DNA from: Dasypus novemcinctus
Taxonomy: Eukaryota > Chordata > Mammalia > Cingulata > Dasypodidae
Direction: 5' to 3'
DNA: 64,000 nucleotides
Assembly: GCF_030445035.2 (NCBI RefSeq)
Contig: NC_080699.1
Location: 1-64,000 of the forward strand
In this document: positions 35,714 to 48,604 of the stretch, piece after piece
Layout: each line of letters opens with the position of its first letter
Numbering within the stretch: position 1 is the first letter of the stretch
Translations under genes and position numbers: made by a program
Notes under the pieces: generated by a model
Databases searched by the model: none
The model's input: only the letters and a program-made list of their open reading frames with translations
What the model was told of the DNA's origin: nothing

Positions 35714-36245
35714 TAAAATAAAAAAAAACGAAAAGGGTCAATTCCTTAAGAATATATAAAAACATATTAAGAATAAAGGATATATACAAAGAAAAAAAAC
35801 TTATGACCATTTATCATCATGGTGTTAGTGCTGTTATCTAAATAAAATATATATTCAAATGAAAAGAAAAGGTGAGAGACCTGTATAACTAGAGAAAGAG
35901 TCTATGTTTTTGGATGGGAAGAATTGATACACATTTTGTCCAAACCAACCCCAATAAAATTTCCAGCTGCTTTTAAAAAAAGAAAACAAATCCAAAGGTT
36001 TAATCCCAAAACGTACATGAAATACCAAGGGTCTGTGAACTTGGTCTTATATGACTGAGAAAGTGTACATAACAGAAAGTCTGGTCTGACACAAACACAC
36101 AAAGACATCAACGGTCTCAACAGATGGAGAACCCTGAGGGAGCTGGTTTGGTGCCTGTGTGTGCGTGTGAATGGGTGTGTGTCCATACATGCCCAGCTGT
36201 GTGTGCACCTGTGTGCCTGCACACGTGTGTGTAAACTGGAGAGAT
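35714..36245. other. A-rich L1 tail remainder, degenerate L1-like piece, imperfect TG repeat
   Basis: 35,714-35,730 is the proviral target duplication plus the rest of the L1 poly(A) tail. Around 35,890-35,975 a weak plus-strand L1 ORF2 resemblance is seen ('ttttggatgggaagaatt'). 36,150-36,235 is an imperfect TG/CA-rich simple repeat. No gene is seen. Confidence 0.45.
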
Positions 36246-36879
36246 GACCCAGGCACAGATCATAGGCAGGATGGCGTCCTAGTGGCTGGTGCTGGGGAAA
36301 GATGGGGGTGGGCTCCCCCTGATGCTGTCAGGGCAGACGGCAGGTGGGGCAGACGGCAGGTGGGGCAGACGGCAGGTGGGGCAGAGGCCTAAGGCCAACA
36401 GGAGGCAGGAGGGCACTCTCTAAGCAGGGCAGGGCAGCGGATTCTTAACCAAGGCTGCAAACGCACAGACCATGTGGCAACTGCCCTGACAGGCATCCTG
36501 CGTCCAGCGCCGAAAGGAGAGGCAGGCCCAGGCCCGGGAGCCCTGCTCAGGCCTGGAGTCACCTGGATGGCTGGCCAGGGAGTGGGCAGGCCGGGAAGCA
36601 CCAGCTGCTCTGCATCCTTGGGCAGTGGCCATCACTCAGGGGTGATTCCAGCAGGGTGGAGGGCAGGCAGCAGACCTGCCTGCAGGTCTGCAGCAGATTT
36701 AGCAGCAAGGGCATTTAATCCAAGGACTCCTAATGGGACGTGGCTGGAGCCAGGAGGCACTGATACATGAAAGTTGGGCCTCCAGGCCTGCTTTGATTCA
36801 AAACCCCATAGAGAGAACCCTTCCCTGGGGGCCAGGAGGCTCAGGGCTCCAGGCCTGCTTTAATCCAAAACCCTGCAGG
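36246..36879. other. GC-rich low-copy sequence with a 17-bp minisatellite
   Basis: 36,326-36,382 has about 3.5 copies of a 17-bp unit (gcagacggcaggtgggg). 36,745-36,877 has two diverged copies of a ~70-bp block ('gccaggaggc...ctccaggcctgcttt'). A third version appears at 46,905-46,975, on the other side of the full-length L1, showing that the L1 split this tract. No gene is recognised. Confidence 0.6.
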
Positions 36880-38671
36880 GGGGGAGGTGGGGCAAGATGG
36901 CGACTGAGTGAGTGCACTTTACAGTCTCTCCTGCAAAGAGGCAGCCAAGTGGGGCTGGAGTCTTGTCAGAGTGGGCTCTCTTGGGGGCTTGCAGGGTGGA
37001 GGGTGGGTGGACATGGATTTGGAGAGAGTGGCAGAGGTGGAAGGTAGAATTGGGCTTACAAGTACAGAGGTCGGAAGCTGTGGACTGGCTGGACCCTTCC
37101 CCCTGGGGCTGAAGGCCACGTGTTTCCTGAGATCTGTTGGTTGTGCAGTGGCATTCCTGGGCCCCGTGGCCCCCAGATGCATTGTCCCCAGGTCAGTGCC
37201 CCCTGAGCGCCCATAGCCTGTGTTCCATGAACTTACATGCCCTGGGTCTGCAGAGTCCTGGACTTCCCTTTCCCAAGTCCAGCGTTCCTGGAGGTCCAGA
37301 ATTGCCTTAGCCCTCCGGTTTTGGACCGACTCTGTGGGTGGGAGGGATTCAGTGGGGGGTGCAGTAGGGGGGCCTGGCTAGTATGGGTTCAATTTTCTGG
37401 TGTCCCCCCCCTTTTTTTTTTTTCTTTTCTTTTTTTCTTTTCTTGTGCTAGGAGGAGCATACCAGCTGGCTTGGGGAGAGTCTGGGAAGAGAGGAGTGGC
37501 GAATCTGCTGAGAGAGGCTGATTCACCTAAACACCCTGGGATAGGAAAATTGGCCTGGCAGAAGGTGGAGTCAGAAAATCAACAAGCCCTCTCATAGCAC
37601 ACCTAAAGGAGAGGGACTGTAGGAGCTGCTTTCCAAGCCTTCAATAGCATACTTGATGTTCCTGGTGAGGTGTGGGTGCTCTCTCTCTGGAAATTAAGAG
37701 TCATTGTTTCCTGTGTGGAGCTGATTCAACAAGGACCCACTTGAACCTCTTATGGGACCTTTCAGGCAGCTTTCCTACTGCCTGGGAGAGAGGGAAGTGA
37801 GGAAGGAAGAAAAGGGGGAACGTCAGATCCCTAAGCGTTTTATTTAACTACAAACAGGATTCCTTGCTTGAAACTTTCCCTAGTATTTGGTTGGTTTTTC
37901 CTTGTTTTTCCTTCCTCTTTATCCCCACAAGGTCCTTTTTTCTTTCTTTCTCTTTTTCCTGCTTACTTCCCCACTCCCTTTTGTCTCTTTTTTTTTTTCT
38001 CATTCTTTCTTTCTCTGCTTTCTTATTCGTCTTACATTAGGTGCAGCAGGGAGAGCTTCACATTTGCTGTATTTCCTCATCCTCCATTTACTCTTTTCTG
38101 TGTGAATTGATTTTGGCCACCAACACTATTCCCTTTCCTCTACATCTTTCTATCCTCCATCATTGATTGTTTCTCTTAAAACACATCTCTCTTTGTCTGC
38201 CCCCCTATTTTTTTTCACTTTTTATTACTAATACCTTTGTTCTGTTTTCTGCCTTAGATGCGCTCTTTATATTATTGTCCTCTCTTTTCTCTTTCCCTCT
38301 TTCCCAAACACACAGACCTTTTAATTCACACTGTATTCCTCCCCATATTCAGATTTTTATGTACTCTAGCTTCCTTACTGTTATAACTCTACATACCTTA
38401 CATGAGTCTAATATCCATTCTCCTATATCTCACATGGTCCCTCTGTTAAAATTTACTATCAATACTACAATTATTCATTTTCTTTTCTTACTCCTTTTGC
38501 TTTCTCTGGCCCTAATATTTTCCTTCAAGTGAACTTAGCCAAAAAAAAGGAAATAGAATAAGAAGAACAAAGTGACAAAGAGAAGACTTAACATGCATGC
38601 AAAAACAACAACTAATTAAACTCCAAACTAGACAAAGAATCTAAGTAACTGACTAAACCTGTCAAGATAAA
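36880..38671 (+). promoter_or_regulatory. L1 5'UTR / internal promoter region
   Basis: Begins with CAAGATGGCG at about 36,893, the YY1-type core found at L1 5' ends, in a GC-rich first ~700 bp. An interrupted C/T-rich tract lies at 37,405-37,445, followed by pyrimidine-rich sequence to ~38,500. This is where L1 RNA transcription would start. Confidence 0.7.
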
Positions 38672-39633
38672 ATGATGACCAGACAGCAACAAAAAACTAC
38701 AAACCAAACCAATAATCAGGAAAACATGCCCCAATCCAATGAACAAACTAAAAACCAGGAAGAGGAGCAGAACATCGAACAAGTAATTAAAGATCTCAAA
38801 GCATATATTAGGGACCAGTTTGATGAGGTGAAGGAAGAGATTAAGAATATGAAGAAAACAATTGGAGAGAATACAGAAGAAATTGCAATCATACCCAAAA
38901 ATATAATGGATATGGTGCTGATGAACAGCACAATTCAAGAAATCAAAAATACACTCTCAGTAAATAACAGCAGACTTGAAGAGGCAGAGGAGAGATTAAG
39001 TGATGTAGAAGACAGTACATCTGAAATCAAACACATAGTAGAACTGATGGATAAAAAGATAGAAAAAATCCAGCAGGGGCTTAGGGACCTGAATGACAAT
39101 GCAAAACATGAAAACATACATATTATAGGCATCCCAGAAGGAGAAGAGAAGGGGAAGGGGACAGAAAGGGTGCTGGAGGAAATAATGACTGAAAACTTCC
39201 CAAACCTATTGTCCAGGAAGCACAATACACCCCAAACAGTATAAATCCCAACAGGCCTACCCCAAGACATATACTTGTCAAGCTACCCAACACTCAAGAC
39301 AAAGAAAAAATACTAAAAGCAGTGAGAGAAAAGAGAACCATCACACACGAAGGAAGGTCCATATGATTAAGTGCTGATTTCTAATCTGAAGCCATGGAGG
39401 CAAGAAGACAGTGGTATGACATAGTCAAGGTACTAAAAGAAAAAAATTTCCAACTGAGAATACTCTAGACAGCAAAGTTAGCATTCAAAAATGATGGAGA
39501 GTTCAAAATATTCACAGATAAACAGAAACTAAGAAAGTATGCCAACAAGAATTCTGCCCTTCAAGAAATACTACAGGGAGTTCTGCAGGAAGAAAGAAAA
39601 AAACAAGAGAGACAGAGTTGGAGGAGAGTTTAA
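38672..39633 (+). pseudogene. L1 ORF1 (RNA-binding chaperone), frameshifted
   Basis: The start codon at 38,672 opens 190 codons: a polar N-terminus and a long coiled-coil-like region ('EVKEEIKNMKKTIGENTEEI', 'RLEEAEERLSDVED'). The start of the RNA-recognition part follows ('NIHIIGIPEG'). A frameshift near 39,235 ends the first frame. The C-terminal domain is still readable to 39,633 in another frame ('EARRQWYDIVKVLKEKNFQ', 'DKQKLRKYANKNSALQEIL'), with two stops. L1 ORF1p forms trimers coating L1 RNA. Uninterrupted length would be ~320 residues, normal for the family. Confidence 0.92.
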
Positions 39634-39714
39634 GAGCAACTAAAAAGACAAAAACAGAAAAAGAAAATCAAACAGAATATGACAAACACAAATCCAAAGA
39701 AAATATGGCTAATA

Positions 39715-42700
39715 TAAGTAATTCCTTGAAAGTTATAACACTGAATGTTAATGGATTAAAGTCACCTGTCAAGAGACTCAGACTGGGAGACTGGATAAGG
39801 AAATATGACCCATCTATATGCTGTCTGCAAGAAACACATCTTAGACCCAGGGATTCAAGGAGGCTGAAAGTGAATGGCTGGGGAAGCAGACTTGGCCCAA
39901 TGGATAGGGCATCCACCAACCACGAGAGGTCCATGGTTCAAACCCTGTGCCTCCTTGACCCATGTGGAGCTGGCCCATGCACAGTGCTGATGCATGCAAG
40001 GAGTGCCCTACCATGCAGAGGTGTCCCCCGTGTAGGGGAGCCCCACACACAAAGAGTGTGCCCCGTAAGGAGAACCGCCCAGTGCAAAAGAAAGTGCAGC
40101 CTGCCCAAGAATGGTGCCATGCACACAGAGAGCTGACACAACAAGATGACGCAACAAAAAAAGAAACAGAGATTCCCAGTGCTGCTGATAAGGATAGAAG
40201 CAGTCACAGAAGAACACACAGCGAATGGACACAGAGAGCAGACAACTTGGGGGTGGGGAGGGGAAGAGGAGAGAAATAAATAAAAAATAAATAAGTCTTT
40301 AAAAAAAGAAAGTGAATGGCTGGAAAGCAATCTTACAAGCAAACAGTAATCAAAAAAGGGCAGGAGTAGCTATATTAATATCAGACAAAATACTTTGAAT
40401 GCAAAACAATTGTGAGAGACAAAGATGTACACTACATAGTAGTGAAAGGGATAATCTTTCAAGAAGAAAGAACAATCATAAACATTTATGTTCCTAACAA
40501 GGGTGCCTCCAAATACATGAGACAAACACTGGAAAAAATAAGTGAAGGAATAGATGCCTCTAAAATTATAGTGGGGGACTTTAATACACCACTATCTGCT
40601 TTGGACAGAACATCTCAAAAGAGAATCAATAAAGAAACAAAAACTTCAAACAATATATTAGAGGATCTGGATCTAATAGACATATACAGAACATTACACC
40701 CAAATACAGCAGGATATATATTTTTCTCAAGTGCACATGGATCATTCTCCAAGATAGACCACATTCTAGGCCACAGAAAAAGTCTCAATGAATTCAGGAA
40801 GATAGAAATCATACAAAATAATTTCTCTGACCACAGTGGAATGAAGCTGGAAATCTGCAAGGGCCAGAGACCCAGATTTGGCACCAAGATTTGGAAGTTA
40901 AACAACACACTCTTAGAAAAACAGTGGGTCAACGAGGAAATCTCAAAATAAATTAATAACTACCTTGAAACTAATGAAAATGGTAACACAACATATCCAA
41001 ACTTATGGGATACAGCAAAAGCAGTACTGAGAGGGAAATTTATAGCCATAAATTCATACATCAAAAAAGAAGAAAGAGTTAAAGTTGAAGAACTAAATGC
41101 ACACTCAGAGGAATTAGTTAAAAAACAACTAACCCCAAAGGAAGAAGAAAGAAAGAAAGAACAAAGATCAGAGCAGAACTAAATGAAATAGAAAATAAGA
41201 AAGCACTTGAAAAAATAAAACCAAGAGCTGGTTCTTTGAGAAAATCAATAAAATTGACGAACCCTTAGCTAGATTAACAAAGAAAAAAGACAGAAGATGC
41301 AAATACACAAAATAAGAAATGAGAAAGGAGATATCACCACTGATACCACAGAAATAAAGACTATCATAAGAGGATACTTTGAAAAACTATATTCCAACAA
41401 AAACAACTATTTAGAGGAAATGGACAAATTCCTAGAAACACATAAGCAGCCTACATTGACAAAAGACGTTGATGATCTCAACAAACCAATCACAAGTAAA
41501 GAGATAGAATCAGTCATTGAAAGGAGCCCTGGGCCAGATGGCTTCACAGGTGAATTCTACAAAACATTCCGGAAAGAACTAATACGAATCTTGCTTAAAC
41601 TCTTCCAAAAAATTGAAACAGAAGGAACATCGCCTAACTCATTCTATGATGCCAACATTACTCTAGCACCAAAGCCAAAAAGAGACATCACAAGAAAGGA
41701 AAATTACAGACCAATCTCTCTAAAGAACTTTGACATGAAAATCCTCAACAAAATACTTGTTAACCATATTCAACAACACATTAAATGAATTATACACCAT
41801 GACAAAGTGGGGTTCATTCCTGGTATGCAAGGATGATTCAACATAAGAAAATGAATTAATGTAATACACCACATAAACAGATTGAAGGGGAAAAAATCAC
41901 ATGATCATATCTACAGTTGCAGAAAAAGCATTTGACAAAATAAAGCACCTTTTCTTGATAAAAACACTGCAAAAGATCAGAATAGAAGGAAACTTTCTGA
42001 ACGTGATAAAGGGTATATATGAAAAACCCACAGCTAACATCATTTACAATGGTGCAATCCTAAAATCTTTCCCTCTAAGATCAGGAACAAGACAAGGATG
42101 CCCACTATCACCCCTCCTATTTAACATAGTCTTAGAAGTACTTGCTCAAGCATTGAGGAAAGAACCAGACATAAAAGGCATCCAAATTGGAAAGGAAGAA
42201 GTCAAAATTTCACTATTTACAGATGATATGATCCTATACATAGAAAACCCTTAGAAGTCTACAACAAAGCTTCTAGATCTTATAAATAAGTTCAGCAAAG
42301 TCACAGGTTACAAGATAAATGCACAAAAATCAGTAGCATTTCTGTACACCAATAATGAGAAAGCTCAGGAGGAAATCAGGAATCAAATACCATTCACAAT
42401 AGTAAATTAAAAAATCAAATACCTAGGAATAAATTTAACTAAAGAGGTAAAAGACTTATACACAGAAAACTACACAACACTGTCTAGGAAATCAAAGAAA
42501 AGCTAAATAAATGGAAGAATATTTCCTGTTCATGGATAGGAAGACTAAATATTATTAAGATATCTATCCTACCAAAACTGATCTACACATTCAATGCAAT
42601 CCCAATAAAAATCAACACATCATTCTTTAATAAACTAGAGAAACTAACTATGAAATTTATTTGGAAAGGAAAGAGGCCCTGAATAACCAAAGACATATTG

Positions 42701-43787
42701 AAAAAGAAAAATGAAATTGGAGGAATCATACTACCTGACTTCAAAACATACTACAAAGCTACAGTAGTGAAAACAGCATGGTATTGACACAAGGATAGAC
42801 ACATTGACCAATGGAACCGAATTGAGAGTTCTGATGCAGATCCTCATATATACGGCCATATGGTGTTCGACAAGGCCACCAAACCCTCCCAACAGGGAGA
42901 GAATGGCCTCTTCAACAAATGGAGCCTGGAGAACTGTATATCCATATGTAAAAGAATTAAAGAGCATTACCAACTCACACCTTACACAAGAATCAACTCA
43001 AGATGGATCAAAGACCTAAAAATAAGAGCCAAGACCATAATGACTTTGGAAAGCAGTGTAGGGAAGCATCTACAGGACTTTGTAATAGGAAACGGCTTTA
43101 TGAACTTCAGACCAAAAGCATGAGCAGCAAAAGAACAAACAGATAAATGGGACCTGCTCAAACTTAAAGCCTCTGCACCTCAAAGGAGTTTGTCAGGAAA
43201 GTGAAAAGAGAGCCTATGCAATGGGAGAAAATATTTGGTAACCATATATCTGATAGGAGACTTATATCTTGTATATATAAAGAACTCCTATATCTTGAAA
43301 ATAAAAAGACAAACAGCCCATTTTTAAAATGGGAAAAAGATTTGAACAGACACTTCTCCAAAGATGATATACAAATGGCTAAAAAACACATGAAAAATGC
43401 TCAAAATCCGTAGCTATTAGGGAAATGCAAATCAAAACAACTATGAGATATCATCTTACTCCCATAAGACTGGCAGCTATCAAAAAATCAGAAGACTACA
43501 ATTGTTGGAGAGGATGTGGAGGAATGGGAACACTCACCCACTGCTGGCGGGAATGCAGAAGGATCCAGCCATTCTGGAGGACAGTTTGGCTGTTTCTCAA
43601 AAACCTAGCTATAGATTTGCCATATGGTTCAGCAATTCCACTGCTGGGTATATACCCAGAAGATGTGAAAACAAGAACACAAACTGATATATGCACACCA
43701 ATGTTCATGGCAGCACTATTCACTATTGCCAAAAGTTGGAATCAACCCAAATGCCCATCAACAGATGAATGGATAAATAAAATGTAG
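39715..43787 (+). pseudogene. L1 ORF2 (endonuclease-reverse transcriptase), interrupted
   Basis: Starts 'MANISNSLKVITLNVNGLK', the apurinic-type endonuclease N-terminus, with 'CLQETHL' following. A DAS SINE (39,882-40,307) interrupts at 'LKVNGW'. The endonuclease continues at 40,412-40,951 ('GDFNTPLS', 'SKIDHILGHRKS'). RT follows at 41,297-42,254 ('[13 protein letters not shown]', 'RPISLKNFD', '[13 protein letters not shown]', and FTDDM at the catalytic site, where FADD is usual). The C-terminal cysteine-rich end runs to 43,787 ('HCWRECRRIQPFW'). Stops and shifts separate the pieces, so the enzyme cannot be made whole. Confidence 0.93.
39882..40307 (+). mobile_element. DAS-type SINE inside L1 ORF2
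   Basis: DAS head with box B 'catggttcaaaccc' near 39,930, shared body and A-rich end. A perfect 16-bp target duplication 'gaaagtgaatggctgg' lies at 39,866-39,881 and 40,308-40,323. It post-dates the full-length L1. Confidence 0.96.
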
Positions 43788-46700
43788 TATATACATACAA
43801 TGGAATACTACTCAGCTATAAGAACAAGTACAGTACAAACATGTGATAATATGGATGAATCTTAAGAACCTTATGTTGAGTGAAGCAAGTTAGGCATTGA
43901 AGGGCAAATACTACATGACCTCTCTGATATGAAATAAGTAAACCAAGCTGTCTCAGAGAGCTAGAGACTGGATGATAAGTTTAAAGGTAGTTGGTGGGTA
44001 GAGGAAAGTTGCGAGCTGACAGCTACTTGGGTGAAATCTATGATAAGCTGGAGGTAGGTATTTGTACAGGGAAGGGATAAAATGGGGGCATAGGGATAAC
44101 TTTGGTTGGAGCTGCATGGGCTTTATGGGTGCTAGGGATGGGAGGATGGGTCAGATTGCCCAAGAAATTGGGGAGAGGGTGAAGGGAACATTTGACCATG
44201 GAGAATTGTCAGGTATGTGGTTGAAATTGTGGTGCAGAGAAAACTCTTTAGAGAATGTAATATGGAAGTTTGCCTGTTTGGGATGCTTACGGGGTGGGGC
44301 ATCTGACACAGGGCAAGCTTCTGGGGAGTGTGTGAGTGCTCATTTTGTCATAGTGGATTATATCATTGGGTGGAGACCCATATAATGAGAGTGAAGGTAT
44401 ACCCACATCCTGGGGAGGACTGATGTTCTCAGAAGGAATTGTATCTCTTGAGAGAATCAGTGGCTTCCAATGGGTTAGGGCAGTCAAGTATGTCAAGCCC
44501 TCAACAATTTTGCAAGTATCTCTGAATATGGTCCCTCAAGTAATGAAGATGGTGGGCCCTGAGGGAAGGGGGAAAGAGGTGTTGAATACATGAAATCAGG
44601 GTAACTGTGGGGCAATGCAAGTGTTCCACAAGATCATGCCATGATGGATATAGGTCATGTTAAATGACACCAAAAATGTATAAAAGTCTATAGGCTAAAA
44701 TGTAAACCATAATGTAAAACATAAGATAACTAAAAATTTAGAAAATTGTAGTCTAAAATATAAACTATGATGTAAACCCAAATGGAACCATGTTTGAAAG
44801 CTATTGTTTCAATATTTGTACATTAGCTGGAGCAAATATAATATGAACATGTAAAAAGATCACTGTTGGAGAAGGGACAAAGGGTTTGATGTTGGCTATG
44901 TGGGAGTACCATATATTGTATATGTGAATTACTGTGACCTAAAACTTGTGTCAAGAGAAACTTAATAATCAGGGGAAAAAAAATAAAAGAAAGGAGGTAG
45001 ACACTAAGGAAGAAATGGAAGAAATTTCCTTGCCACTGTACATACAGGGCAACACCTGTGGCAGTGATGAAAGGCAAAATGTCAAAAACAAAGCTTTTTC
45101 ATTTTTTCATTTCTTTGATACCCCAATTTATTTTTCCTTTATTTAATTTTTCTAAATTTCTATGCAATCTATATCTAACCTTTAAACCCACACTCTATTC
45201 CATTTTTCTATTAATGGAACCTGGCAATATATTGGGCTTCCTTTTTGAAAAAGTTTTGGACTACAGAGAGGTTCAACTATGGCAAGGGAGGAGCACTTGT
45301 ATAGGGTGTCATTAGTGGGGGGTACACAGTTGGGAGAGAGTTCTCCAGGGCATGTATACAGGGTACATAGAAAGGTTTGGATATTTTCATAGTGGTTTCA
45401 GTTGGAAACAACAGATGAGAGAGTCCTGAGTTCCTGACCAGGGGAGCTCTATCACATTCCCCAAGTGGAACAACAACAATCCCCCAAGTGCAATGGCAAA
45501 GACCAATAAAGATGGATGGTCCAATGATGAGCCCTTGATATGGATGGCTCCGATTATGAGCCTGTGTGCCTGAAATATGAACTTGGCCTGTAGCTGTGGG
45601 GTGCCTAAGAGTTACCTCCCAAGAGCCTCCATGTTGCTCAAATGTGGCCACTCTCTAAGCCAAACTCAACATGTAGATGCATTGCCTTCCCCCCAGCATG
45701 GGACGTGACTACTGGGGATGAGCCTCCCTGGCACCGAGGGATTACTACCAAGCACCAGCTGATGATGTAACTACAAAAAGACCATGAACAAAGAGGTCAA
45801 CTCAGACAGGCAGAATATCTCAGCCTACATGTAATATCAGGTGTTAAAAACTGCTTTTTGACTTTGGATAAAAAGGTGGAAATGGAAAGGACAAGTGAAA
45901 TATATGGCTAAGAGTCTCCAAAAAAGAGTCGGGAGGTCATCAGGGGGTGATGCTTATGCATGCCTCAGCAGGGTACCAGAGACAGCCAAGATGGAAACCC
46001 AGGTGCTGGTTCTCCTGAGGGCTGCAGTGACCCACAGGTTCTATGGTCAAGGCAGATGGCTCTGGCGTTCAGGGCCATGTCAGTTGGCCCTACTTAGGAG
46101 TTTGTCTTCCTGAGTGTGATGGAGTTGGACTCAGATATGACCTTTCTACACAAGCCTCTTCTGTTATTTTTACCAGACCTGTGGTTAGTGTTTGGGTTGG
46201 TGTATACTCAGGAGACCTGAATTTCTGAACTATTCATGTGACAGCCATGCCTGGACCTCAGCAGACTTGTGGCTCCTACCCTCTGGTTTTTTGGACTTAC
46301 CCTGGCCAGCTGACAGGGAGGTGAAGAGGGTCAACCACCACACCAGGGAGCTGCAAGCAGGAGAATTGCATCCATCATCCATGTGGAATCTAAATCCCCC
46401 CTTGATGTAGAAGGGGACTGGACATAGCCATCCCAGGTCCACAAGATGGAGGAATAGAGTATGGATTAGAGTGGACTTACTGGTGTTCTGCTGGGGAACA
46501 ATTGTTATTAGTAAGGGAAGAAATTGTAGTAGTGATGTGCAGAGGGTGGCCACGGTGGCTGCTGATGGTCGGGAGAGGGAAGAAAAGATATGGTGTGGGG
46601 GCATTTTCAGGATTTGGAGTCGTCCTAGGTAGTGCTGCAGGGATGGATGCTGGACATTATGTGTCCTGTCGTGGCCCACTGGGTAGACTGGGGGAGAGTG

Positions 46701-46890
46701 TGGCCCACAATGTGGACCACTGTCCATGTGCTGCAGCAGTTCTCCAGAATGTATTCACCAGGTGCAGTGGATGTGCCACAATGATGGAAGAGTTTGTTGA
46801 TGTGGGAGGGGTGGCATGGGTGGGGTGGGGGGTATATGGGGACCTCATATTTTTTTAATGTAACATTTAAAGTAAAATAAAGCAGGAAAA
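43788..46890 (+). repeat. L1 3'UTR, ~3.1 kb, shared by several truncated copies
   Basis: Collinear matches show that it belongs to the L1. The first 1.3 kb matches the minus-strand L1 at 58.9-60.0 kb (for example 'agaaatggaagaaa', 'tgtaaaccataatgtaaa'). The last 1.2 kb matches the tails at 24,865-26,069, 27,021-27,724 and 54,585-55,482. A G-rich tract (46,800-46,842) lies just before the tail. The usual L1 3'UTR in other mammals is only several hundred bp. Confidence 0.88.
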
Positions 46891-46902
46891 AAAACCCTCA
46901 GG

Positions 46903-48442
46903 GCAGACCTCTTCCCTGGGACCAGGAGGCACTGGTGGTGAACTCAGGGCTCCAGGCCTCCTTTGGACCTCTTGCCTGGGAGCTGTCACGTAAGGAAGAA
47001 GCCAGGATTAGTGAAGCAGCAAGTTTCTGCATGGAGCAAAGAAACCAAAACACCAACTGCAGAGGAGAGAGACCATCGTGTAAGAGAACGTGGTGCTCCC
47101 TCCAACATGAGACCCCCAACTCCACCCTCCATGAGCCACCTCATGGTCTCAGCGGCCTGGGGAGCTCCAGCCATCACACCCACTCTCCAGACCTGCAGCA
47201 GGAAGCAGGAATGGCAGTGAAGGGCTGCTGCCTCCCTTTCAGATCTGCAGAAATCCTGTGTAGACCCTCTACTCAAAACTAGTCAGGTGGCCACACCAGG
47301 GGGCCAGGGAGACGCTGTCCCACTCAGCGGGGCCGGCCGACCTGGTACATTCCCACTGTGGGAAGGTGGAGGGAGCGCTTCAAGGCAAAGAACTGCTGTC
47401 CAGCCACCAGCGCTCCGGGCTTAGCCCACGGGGAGGGTCTGGCCGGAGGTGCATTCCTGCCTGCAGGGAGGGTTCCCTGTGAGGACCAGTGACTCAGGCC
47501 CTTCCATCCTCGGGACCCCCGCCCAGGCCAGGCCTGGCTTGCCCTGGCTTGCTTTCACAGCAGTGACAGCACAGAGACCCCGAGGCTGGTTACTCTGTCC
47601 TGTCAGGAAGGACAGGCTTTAGCATCAGCTTCTCAGAGGGTCTTGACCTCTTTCCTCATGGTCTCATTTTGACTGCCTTAGCTCCTAACATCACGTGTTC
47701 ACCCCTAGGTCAAAATCAAAGAATGATGACTCACTCCTGCCTTCTGCCTTCCTTCTGTTAACGAGCAAAACTTTCAGACGCTGTCCACATCCTACCACCG
47801 ACTGCCACCCCCAACAGTGCTAAAAGGAGACCTGGTTGCTTTCCCCCAGTTAAGATTCACTCCCTGAGTCGGGCCCACTTTCTCTGAACCCATTGCCTCA
47901 AAACCAGAACAGTTTGTATATTCTGGGTGCTATGATTTAGTCAGAAGGAAGACATGGCTGTCGGGGAAATTCCAACAAGTTTGAAACAGATGGCAGAAGG
48001 TGGAGGACCCCAAAGTCCAGGAGTAGAGCAGACTGGCGCCGTGGGTGTGGAGGCGGGACCCTGAGGACAGGGCCTAGTGCCGCAGGGACGGGGGCTAAAG
48101 GCTGTGGCCGGCAAAGGGGCAGCTGAGCCAGACGGGCGTCAGGTGGGGACGGCAGGACTGTGCCGGCTTCCCAGCCCTCCAGCCCCACGCCCTGGCCCAG
48201 GCCCTTCCTGACGCTGGAGCCTCCCCAGCACCCACCCCTGCCCTAGGGTCTCCCCTCCCCCGTGACCGGGGTCAGGGCCCCAAACTGCACATTCAAAGGG
48301 GGGGGTCACCTCACTGGCGCCTGAGGGGTGCTTACAGTCCCCATGGGACCCCAGACCCACTCGCAGTGCGCCCAGCACAGCTTCAGGTTGTGGCGGGGCT
48401 CCAGGAGGGACGGCACCACGTGACCAGAGGCGCGCGCGCGCA

Positions 48443-48473
<31 letters not shown>

Positions 48474-48604
48474 CTGCAGGCGTTTCAGGTAGTGACAAGT
48501 GCTGGTCACTGGCCCAGACCCACTGGCCGCCTCTGGGACAGCCTGAGAGGGAGGCGGGGGCTGCAAGGACGGAAGGAGGTAGGTATTGGGGATGGAAGGA
48601 AAGA
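46903..48604. other. GC-rich low-copy sequence upstream of a gene, with a CA repeat
   Basis: No gene with supported structure is seen. 48,432-48,473 is a (CG)n/(CA)n dinucleotide repeat. G+C and CpG rise towards 48.6 kb, where promoter elements start. 46,905-46,975 continues the block split by the L1. Open frames on both strands (47,937-48,498) are composition-driven. Confidence 0.5.

Larger units (their letters stand above)
36880..46890 (+). mobile_element. Full-length LINE-1 with very long 3'UTR (mutated)
   Basis: Starts 'gggggaggtggggcaagatgg', the typical L1 5' end, and finishes in a short A-rich tail. A target duplication lies at 36,867-36,879 (aaaaccctgcagg) and 46,891-46,902 (aaaaccctcagg, one base deleted). 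Total length is 10.0 kb, or ~9.57 kb without the nested DAS SINE and its duplicated target. The parts are 5'UTR 36,880-38,671, ORF1 38,672-39,633, ORF2 39,715-43,787, and 3'UTR 43,788-46,890. ORF1 and ORF2 contain frameshifts and stops, so it is not active now. Confidence 0.93.

Noticed and set aside
36171-37216. Several 70-105 codon frames
   Set aside because: They overlap a GC-rich low-copy block and the L1 5'UTR and have no recognisable products.
38132-38532. 121-codon frame in the L1 5'UTR
   Set aside because: Pyrimidine-rich 5'UTR translation (Phe/Leu/Ser-rich) inside L1, upstream of ORF1; no known L1 protein lies there.
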